From: Cupriavidus sp. U2
GTDB lineage: Bacteria > Pseudomonadota > Gammaproteobacteria > Burkholderiales > Burkholderiaceae
Length of the DNA: 64,000 nt
Assembly: GCF_009663685.2 (NCBI RefSeq)
Contig: NZ_RCOG02000032.1
Coordinates: 1,382 to 65,381, forward strand
Direction: 5' to 3'
The notes beneath the pieces are model-generated. The model was not told where the DNA came from, searched no databases, and was given only the letters and a program-made list of their open reading frames with translations. Shown one piece after another: positions 59,126-64,000 of this stretch; the first letter of the stretch is position 1; every line of letters begins with the position of its first letter. The translations under genes and the position numbers were made by a program.

Positions 59126-60220
59126 ATGAGTGATCACCGTATCCCGACAGCCGGCCTACACCAATGGGTGGCAGAGCTCTGGCTGGCGGCGGGCTCCGAC
59201 GCCCGCGAGGCCCGGCTGACCGCCGATCATCTGGTAGGCGCCAACCTGTCCGGCCACGATTCGCATGGCGTGGGCATGATTCCCAAGTACGTGATGTCGT
59301 GGCAGGCCGACCAGCTCCAGCTGAACCAGCAGGTCAGCGTGGTGCATGAATCGGGCGGCATCCTGAGCCTGGACGGCAACCGTGGCATGGGCCAGGCCGT
59401 GACCGAACAGGCCATGGGCCTGGGCATCGAACGCGCGAAGGAACATGGCGTGTGCGTGCTGGGCCTGCGCCGGTCGCACCATCTGGGCCGTGTGGGCCAC
59501 TGGGCCGAGCAGGCCACGGCGGCCGGCATGATCTCGATCCACTTCGTCAATGTGCTATCCAAGCCGATCGTGGCGCCGCATGGCGGCTACGATCCGCGCT
59601 TTGGTACCAATCCGTTCACGATTGGCGTGCCGGTGGCCGGCCAGCCGCCGCTGGTGCTGGACTTCGCCACCAGCGCCATCGCGCTGGGCAAGGTGCGCGT
59701 GGCCCACAACAAGGGCGTGCCGGTGCCGCCCGGCTGCCTGATGGACCCGCAGGGCCACCCCACCGACGACCCCGCCGTAATGTTCCCGCACCCCGGCACG
59801 CCCCAGGGCGCGCTGCGCACGTTTGGCGAGCACAAGGGCTACGTGCTGGCCGTGATGTGCGAACTGCTGGGCGCCGCCGTGACCGGCGGCCATACGATCC
59901 GCCCCGAAACGCTCACGCACGAGCACGCGGTATGGAACAACATGCTGGCGATCATCTTCGATCCGGCACGGCTTGGGAGCAGCACCACGTTCGGCCACGA
60001 GGTGGAGTCGTTCGTGGAATGGATGAAGGCGTCGCGCCTGCAGCCGGGCAACGACGCCATCCGCCTGCCCGGCGACCCCGAACGCGCCTGGCGCCGCGCC
60101 CGCGCCGACTACATTCCCGTGGACCGCAGCACGCTGGCCCAGCTTGACGATGCCGCCGCCCGCGTGCTGCAGGCCCGCGGCAAATCGCCGGGCCCGCTTT
60201 CCGCCCTGGCCGCCAACTGA
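59126..60220 (+). CDS. Ldh/MDH2-type NAD(P)-dependent 2-hydroxyacid dehydrogenase
   Basis: 364 aa from ATG 59126, two bases after the Bug stop. Malate/L-lactate dehydrogenase-2 fold (PF02615): HLVGANLSGHDSHGVGMIPK YV with the conserved His pair, GVCVLGLRRSHHLGRVGHWA E, FGTNPFTIGVPVAG, VLDFATSAIALGKVRVA, and GEHKGYVLAVMCELLGAAVT GG. Members oxidise malate, sulfolactate, ureidoglycolate or aldonic hydroxyacids. Its operon partners (aldolase and semialdehyde reductase) suggest a C4-C6 hydroxy acid. Confidence 0.88.
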   Translation: MSDHRIPTAGLHQWVAELWLAAGSDAREARLTADHLVGANLSGHDSHGVGMIPKYVMSWQADQLQLNQQVSVVHESGGILSLDGNRGMGQAVTEQAMGLGIERAKEHGVCVLGLRRSHHLGRVGHWAEQATAAGMISIHFVNVLSKPIVAPHGGYDPRFGTNPFTIGVPVAGQPPLVLDFATSAIALGKVRVAHNKGVPVPPGCLMDPQGHPTDDPAVMFPHPGTPQGALRTFGEHKGYVLAVMCELLGAAVTGGHTIRPETLTHEHAVWNNMLAIIFDPARLGSSTTFGHEVESFVEWMKASRLQPGNDAIRLPGDPERAWRRARADYIPVDRSTLAQLDDAAARVLQARGKSPGPLSALAAN

Positions 60221-60235
60221 CCCAGGAGATCGACG

Positions 60236-61027
60236 ATGTCCAACACCCCTCACCTGCCCCAGATCCACCCGCTGCCCAACAGGTTCCGGGCCGATGTGCT
60301 GGCGCGCAAGCGGCTGATTGGCCTGTGGAGTTCGCTCGGCCAGCCAGTGACCAGCGAGATTGTCGGCCTGGCCGGCTTTGACTGGATGCTGCTCGATGGC
60401 GAGCATTCGCCCAACGACGTGCTGACTTTCGCGCCCCAGTTGATGGCGCTCAAGGACAGCGTCAGCGCCCCCGTTGTACGGCCGCCGTGGAACGATCCGG
60501 TGATGCTCAAGCGCCTGCTCGATATCGGCTTCTACAACTTCCTCATTCCGTTCGTGGAATCGGCCGAGGAAGCCCGCCGCGCGGTGCGTGCCACGCGGTA
60601 TCCGCCCGACGGCATCCGGGGCGTGTCCGGTGCCCAGCGGCAGAACCGCTATGGCACGCTGCCGGACTTCTTCAAGACCATCAACGACAACATCTGCGTG
60701 CTGGTGCAGATCGAAAGCCGCAAGGGCGTGGAAGCCGCCGCCGAGATCTGTGCGGAACCCGGTGTGGACGGCATTTTCATCGGCCCGAACGACCTGGCCG
60801 CGGCCTACGGGCATCTGGGCAATCCGAACCACCCCGATGTCCAGGCGGCGGTGAAACAGATCTACGATGCCGCCAACCAGGCCGGCAAGGCCATCGGCAC
60901 GCTGACACCGGTCGAAGCCGACGCCCGGCGCTATCTGGATATGGGCGCGCACTTCGTGGCGGTGGGCATCGACCACGTATTGCTGCGCGATGCGGCCCGC
61001 GCGCTGCGCGACCGCTTTGCGTCCTGA
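60236..61027 (+). CDS. HpcH/HpaI-family class II aldolase
   Basis: 263 aa. Pyruvate-type aldolase of the HpaI/GarL/RhmA group: RKRLIGLWSSLGQPVTSEIV GLAGFDWMLLDGEHSPND, RPPWNDPVMLKRLLDIGFYN FLIPFVESAEEARRAVRATR YPPDGIRGV, VLVQIESRKGVEAAAEICAE PGVDGIFIGPNDLAA. The Glu in QIE and Asp in GPNDLAA bind the metal. Cleaves a 2-keto-4-hydroxy acid into pyruvate and an aldehyde, here probably tartronate semialdehyde or a similar product reduced by the next enzyme. Confidence 0.9.
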   Translation: MSNTPHLPQIHPLPNRFRADVLARKRLIGLWSSLGQPVTSEIVGLAGFDWMLLDGEHSPNDVLTFAPQLMALKDSVSAPVVRPPWNDPVMLKRLLDIGFYNFLIPFVESAEEARRAVRATRYPPDGIRGVSGAQRQNRYGTLPDFFKTINDNICVLVQIESRKGVEAAAEICAEPGVDGIFIGPNDLAAAYGHLGNPNHPDVQAAVKQIYDAANQAGKAIGTLTPVEADARRYLDMGAHFVAVGIDHVLLRDAARALRDRFAS

Positions 61028-61051
61028 AGCCATTTTGAACAGGAAGGAATC

Positions 61052-61954
61052 ATGAGCAAGCTCGGATTTATCGGATTGGGCGTCATGGGCAAGCCCATGG
61101 CGGAACACCTGCAGGCGGGCGGCCATACCGTCTACGCGCACACGCGCAGCGGCGTGCCGCAGGACCTGCTCGACCGCGGCGTGCAGCCGTGCGCCAACGC
61201 CACCGAGGTGGCCAGACAGGCCGACATCATCTTCCTGATGCTGCCCGATACGCCTGACGTGGCGCGCGTGCTGTTCGGTGACGACGGCGTGGCCGCCGGG
61301 CTGAGCCAGGGCAAGATCGTCGTGGACATGAGCTCGATCTCGCCGATCGACACGCGCGAGTTCGCCGGCAGGGTCGAAAAGCTCGGCTGCGACTATGTGG
61401 ATGCGCCGGTGTCGGGCGGCGAAGTGGGCGCCAAGGCAGCCACGCTGTCGATCATGGCCGGTGGCAAGCAGGATGTCTTCGACAAGGTGCTGCCGCTGCT
61501 GCAATTGATGGGCAAGAACATCACGCTGGTGGGCAATGTCGGTGACGGCCAGGTGGCCAAGGTGGCCAATCAGGTGATCGTGGCGCTGACCATCGAGGCC
61601 GTCAGCGAGGCGCTGGTGCTGGCTGCCAAGGCCGGCGCCGACCCGGCGCGCGTGCGCCAGGCATTGATGGGCGGCTTCGCCAGTTCGAAAATTCTTGAAG
61701 TCCACGGCGAACGGATGATCAAGCGCACGTTCAATCCGGGTTTCCGCATCGAACTGCATCAGAAGGATCTGAACCTGGCGTTGTCCACGGCGAAGCAGCT
61801 GGGCCTGGGCATGCCGAATACGGCATCGACGCAGCAGTTGTTCAATGTGTGCGTGGCCCAGGGCGGCGCGGGCTGGGACCACTCGGGGCTGGTCAAGGCC
61901 ATCGAGCACCTGTCGTCGTTCGCGATCGGCGACACGCCCAAATCGGCCGGATGA
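61052..61954 (+). CDS. garR: 2-hydroxy-3-oxopropionate (tartronate semialdehyde) reductase
   Basis: 300 aa; AGGAAGGAATC before the ATG. Beta-hydroxyacid dehydrogenase family: LGFIGLGVMGKPMAEHLQAG (Rossmann), FLMLPDTPDVARVLFG, DYVDAPVSGGEVGAKAATLS IMAGG (substrate motif), the catalytic Lys region NVGDGQVAKVANQVIVALTI EAVSEALVLAAKAGAD, and FRIELHQKDLNLALSTAKQL. Highly similar in layout to GarR, which reduces tartronate semialdehyde to glycerate. Aldolase plus GarR is the classical pairing in galactarate/glucarate breakdown. Symbol by functional similarity. Confidence 0.87.
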   Translation: MSKLGFIGLGVMGKPMAEHLQAGGHTVYAHTRSGVPQDLLDRGVQPCANATEVARQADIIFLMLPDTPDVARVLFGDDGVAAGLSQGKIVVDMSSISPIDTREFAGRVEKLGCDYVDAPVSGGEVGAKAATLSIMAGGKQDVFDKVLPLLQLMGKNITLVGNVGDGQVAKVANQVIVALTIEAVSEALVLAAKAGADPARVRQALMGGFASSKILEVHGERMIKRTFNPGFRIELHQKDLNLALSTAKQLGLGMPNTASTQQLFNVCVAQGGAGWDHSGLVKAIEHLSSFAIGDTPKSAG

Positions 61955-62898
61955 CAACCATGTCGGCCGCGCTGAATTCCGACGATCTGGCGTGCTTTGT
62001 CTGCGTGGCCAACACGCAGAGCATTTCGCGTGCCGCGCTGGAACTTGGCGCCGACCAGTCAACGGTCAGCCGGCAGATCGCGCGGCTGGAGGCCGCGCTC
62101 GACACCCGGCTGTTTCATCGCAGCGGCCGGGGCGTGGTGCTGACCGAGGCCGGTACCACGCTGCTGGGTTACGCGCGACAGGTGGCCGCCACGCTGGCCG
62201 AGGCGCGCGCGGCGGTGCGGGCATCCACCGCACAGGGGCCCGCGCAGCTGGTCATCGCGGCGCAGCCGACCATCGCCAATACCGCGTTCGCGGCCATCGG
62301 CACGGCGCTGAAGGCGCGCTTTCCGGCGACGAAGATACGCTTTGTGGAAGGTCTGGCCAACCCGGTGCTGGCGTGGCTGGCGGCCGGCGACATCGATGTG
62401 GCCCTGCTCTACCTGCCCGAACAGCAGGGTGCGCTCAAGGTGGACGTGCTGCTGGAAGAAGACCTGACGCTGGTCACGCCCACGTCATGGAGCCACCTCG
62501 GCCCCACGTTCCAGGCGCGGCGCCTGGGCGAAGTGCCGCTGATCCTGCCCAGCACGTCGCACGGGCTGCGCGTGCTGGCCGAATCGCTGGCGGCGCGCGT
62601 GGGCACCTCGCTGAACATGGCGATGGAGTGCGATGCCTCGAACACGGTGGCCATGCGGCTGGTGGAAGACGGCTGCGGCGCCACGCTGCTGCCGTTCGCG
62701 GCCGTGGCCGATCGCGTGGCCCAGGGCCGGCTGCATTCGGCGCGGCTGGTGGACCCGGTGGTGACGCGTCAGGTGGCCATGGCCACGGCGCGCAACCGGC
62801 CGGTGGTGCCGGAGTTGTGGGACATCATGCAGACGGTGCGGCAGTCCGTGCGCAATATCGTGATGTCGGGCGCCTGGCCGGGGGCGCGGCTGGTGTAG
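61951..62898 (+). CDS. LysR-family regulator at the end of the hydroxy-acid operon
   Basis: 315 aa from the ATG overlapping the reductase stop (ATGA); an ATG at 61960 is the alternative. Winged HTH (LACFVCVANTQSISRAALEL GADQSTVSRQIARLEAALDT RLFHRSGRGVVLTEAG) and LysR effector domain with strands VIAAQPTIANTAF and DIDVALLYLPEQQGALKV. Encoded as the last gene of the operon it probably controls, with the likely binding site in the divergent region at 57828-58127. Confidence 0.88.
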   Translation: MTTMSAALNSDDLACFVCVANTQSISRAALELGADQSTVSRQIARLEAALDTRLFHRSGRGVVLTEAGTTLLGYARQVAATLAEARAAVRASTAQGPAQLVIAAQPTIANTAFAAIGTALKARFPATKIRFVEGLANPVLAWLAAGDIDVALLYLPEQQGALKVDVLLEEDLTLVTPTSWSHLGPTFQARRLGEVPLILPSTSHGLRVLAESLAARVGTSLNMAMECDASNTVAMRLVEDGCGATLLPFAAVADRVAQGRLHSARLVDPVVTRQVAMATARNRPVVPELWDIMQTVRQSVRNIVMSGAWPGARLV

Positions 62899-62923
62899 GT
62901 CGCCGATGTCCGGTGGTTTTGCT

Positions 62924-62950
62924 CCCCCTCTCCCAGGAATGGAAGAGGGG
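62924..62950. repeat. CCCCTCTCCC/GGGAGAGGGG interspersed palindrome (imperfect)
   Basis: CCCCCTCTCCCA with TGGAAGAGGGGG, loop GGAA, one mismatch in the stem. Located between the convergent LysR and small periplasmic protein genes. Diverged member of the family described at 40105. Confidence 0.65.
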
Positions 62951-62976
62951 GAAACAGACATCGCGGACATCCAGCC

Positions 62977-63324
62977 TTACTGCTTCGTCGTACCGTTCTG
63001 CAGTTCGGCCTTGGCCGTCTCGTCGGCGGCCTTCTTCGCGTCCTTGCGCTCGGACTTGGCCGCGTTCACATCCTGCTTGTATTCGCCCTTGGCCGCCTTC
63101 TTCTCGGCCTTGTACTGGTCATTGGCGGCCTTGCGGGCCTCGCGGCGTTCCACGAGCGGGTCCTTCGGCGGCTGGACCTGGGTCGTGACCGGCGGGGCCG
63201 CGGTCGTGATGTCGGCCGGGGCGGCCGGCGCCTGCGTGGTCTGTGCAAAGGCGGTGACAGAGATCATGCCGGCTGCCAGGGCGCCAATCAGGGAGGTGGT
63301 GCGAATGGTTCGTTGCTTGGACAT
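62977..63324 (-). CDS. Small secreted Lys/Ala-rich protein
   Basis: 115 aa from ATG 63324 (GAGAGG upstream). Signal peptide (RTTSLIGALAAGMISVTAFA QT), a Pro/Ala/Thr linker (APAAPADITTAAPPVTTQVQ) and a long charged helix rich in Lys, Ala and Glu (EARKAANDQYKAEKKAAKGE YKQDVNAAKSERKDAKKAAD). Such repetitive AxxxKxxxK helices occur in small periplasmic proteins of this phylum; function unknown. Possibly binds nucleic acid or cell wall, but only composition suggests this. Confidence 0.65.
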   Translation of the reverse strand: MSKQRTIRTTSLIGALAAGMISVTAFAQTTQAPAAPADITTAAPPVTTQVQPPKDPLVERREARKAANDQYKAEKKAAKGEYKQDVNAAKSERKDAKKAADETAKAELQNGTTKQ

Positions 63325-63574
63325 GTTGAGACCTCTCAGGTGGTTGTTATCGAAAACGACGGGTGCGTTGTTTCCCACCGCGTGCCCAGTTTAGAAGCCG
63401 CACGGTGCCCCGTGTGCCGCATTCACACATCTCCTTACAAAACCTCGCCCGCACTGACAGACAACGCCCGACAACGCCACAGTTTCTGACGATTTTTGCG
63501 AGGTTTTCCGCTTGATCGAGGCAAGCGCGTGGGCCACACTGAACCGCATCGACATCGATTCCAGGGGAGTTGCC

Positions 63575-64000
63575 ATGCATCTCGACGGATCGTGCCAGTG
63601 CGGCGCGGTGCAGTTCAGCCTTGAGTCCGATTCGCCCTACCCCTACCTGCATTGCCACTGCTCGATCTGCCGCAAGACCGGCGGCAGCGGCGGCTATGGC
63701 ATCAATCTGGGCGGCGATGCCCATACGCTGCGCGTGGCCGGGCAGCAGCACGTGGCGCATTTCCATGCCGTGATCCGCGAGCCCGGCAAGCGGCCGGTGC
63801 GGTCCAAGGGGTACCGCCACTTCTGCAAGCTGTGCGGCAGCCCGCTGTGGATGTGGGACCCGCGCTGGCCGGACCTGGTCCATCCGTATGCGGGCGCCAT
63901 CGACACGCCGCTGCCCCGGCCGCCCGATGTGGTGGAGGCCGGTCTCGATTACGTCGCGCCGTGGGTCGATGTGCCGCGCAGCAAGGGCCATCGCCATGTG
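63575..64000 (+). CDS. GFA-family zinc protein (cut by window end)
   Basis: 142 codons visible with no stop before the window end. ATG 63575 preceded by CAGGGGAGTTGC. Zinc-site cysteines in the GFA order: GSCQCGAVQFSL, LHCHCSICRKTGGSGGYGI, and HFCKLCGSPLWMWD. The family is named for glutathione-dependent formaldehyde-activating enzyme (Gfa), but most members are uncharacterised, and this short form may lack a true Gfa role. The usual length is 120-190 aa, so it is nearly complete. Confidence 0.85.
   Translation, partial: MHLDGSCQCGAVQFSLESDSPYPYLHCHCSICRKTGGSGGYGINLGGDAHTLRVAGQQHVAHFHAVIREPGKRPVRSKGYRHFCKLCGSPLWMWDPRWPDLVHPYAGAIDTPLPRPPDVVEAGLDYVAPWVDVPRSKGHRHV

Noticed and set aside
59555..62062. 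835-codon minus-strand frame opposite the hydroxy-acid operon
   Set aside because: Spans four well-supported plus-strand genes and has shadow-type composition.

Overview
The window is high-GC DNA from a Gram-negative betaproteobacterium. The gene set points to the Burkholderiaceae, most likely Cupriavidus or a close relative: TctC/Bug-type binding proteins, an OmpC-type porin, many LysR/IclR-controlled catabolic loci, PHA storage genes and DNA polymerase II. This is inferred from gene content alone; no 16S or marker gene is present. Nothing in the window decides between the main chromosome and a chromid, but a dif-like site at 11751-11778 suggests the left part lies at a replication terminus.

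Region 1 (1-297) is the end of an ISNCY-type insertion sequence: the 5' part of its transposase on the minus strand, plus two 22-bp direct repeats at the IS end.

Region 2 (about 322-11767, 11.4 kb) is the most unusual part. It is an integrated virus related to corticovirus PM2 (possibly also to FLiP), with about 25 tightly packed genes, many overlapping by ATGA or GTGA. The key genes are a 621-aa HUH rolling-circle initiator with HWH and a two-tyrosine motif, an FtsK/HerA-like packaging ATPase, a 264-aa PM2 P2-like double-jelly-roll major capsid protein, a series of small single-span membrane proteins, a beta-rich candidate spike, a lambda-R-type (GH104) lytic enzyme, holin/spanin-sized proteins and a 22-aa highly basic peptide. 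It has no integrase. Instead it is bounded by two dif-like sites sharing the same 6-bp core, and next to the right one it carries a small HTH protein resembling the XafT/VC1465 (DUF3653) Xer-recombination activation factors. I therefore read it as a corticovirus-like provirus that uses the host XerCD system. A 13-bp palindrome, GTGC-N5-GCAC, recurs in its left leader.

Region 3 (11.9-19.9 kb): a MalT-like LuxR regulator, then a complete medium-chain-length PHA locus (MaoC/PhaJ-type hydratase, class II PHA synthase, phasin, PhaZ-type depolymerase) and a DUF445 membrane protein. Region 4 (20.1-26.2 kb): L-arabonate dehydratase-type enzyme with a four-gene sugar ABC transporter, preceded by a GntR/FadR-type operator. 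Then come a small unknown gene and an MFS transporter on the minus strand, and a 1.1-kb gap.

Region 5 (29.0-35.6 kb): an exopolysaccharide operon (HlyD-like protein, (alpha/alpha)6-type glycosidase, PilZ-containing GT2 synthase, NodT-type outer-membrane lipoprotein). It is followed by an RskA anti-sigma fragment, DNA polymerase II, a NUDIX-metallo-beta-lactamase fusion and several envelope proteins. Region 6 (43.5-50.3 kb): an IclR-led catabolic cluster (cyclase family, Leu/Ile/Val-type binding protein, Cys-less thiolase homologue with DUF35 partner, ADP-forming acyl-CoA synthetase). Region 7 (50.7-56 kb): porin, 2-oxoadipate dioxygenase/decarboxylase, LysR, ECF41 sigma factor and a small gene behind two LexA boxes. 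Region 8 (56.1-64 kb): a TPP enzyme divergent from an operon for hydroxy/keto-acid catabolism (Bug protein, Ldh-type dehydrogenase, HpcH/HpaI aldolase, GarR-type reductase, LysR), then a small periplasmic protein and a GFA-family enzyme cut by the window end. A family of CCCCTCTCCC...GGGAGAGGGG palindromes is scattered between host genes. No tRNA, rRNA or CRISPR array was found.
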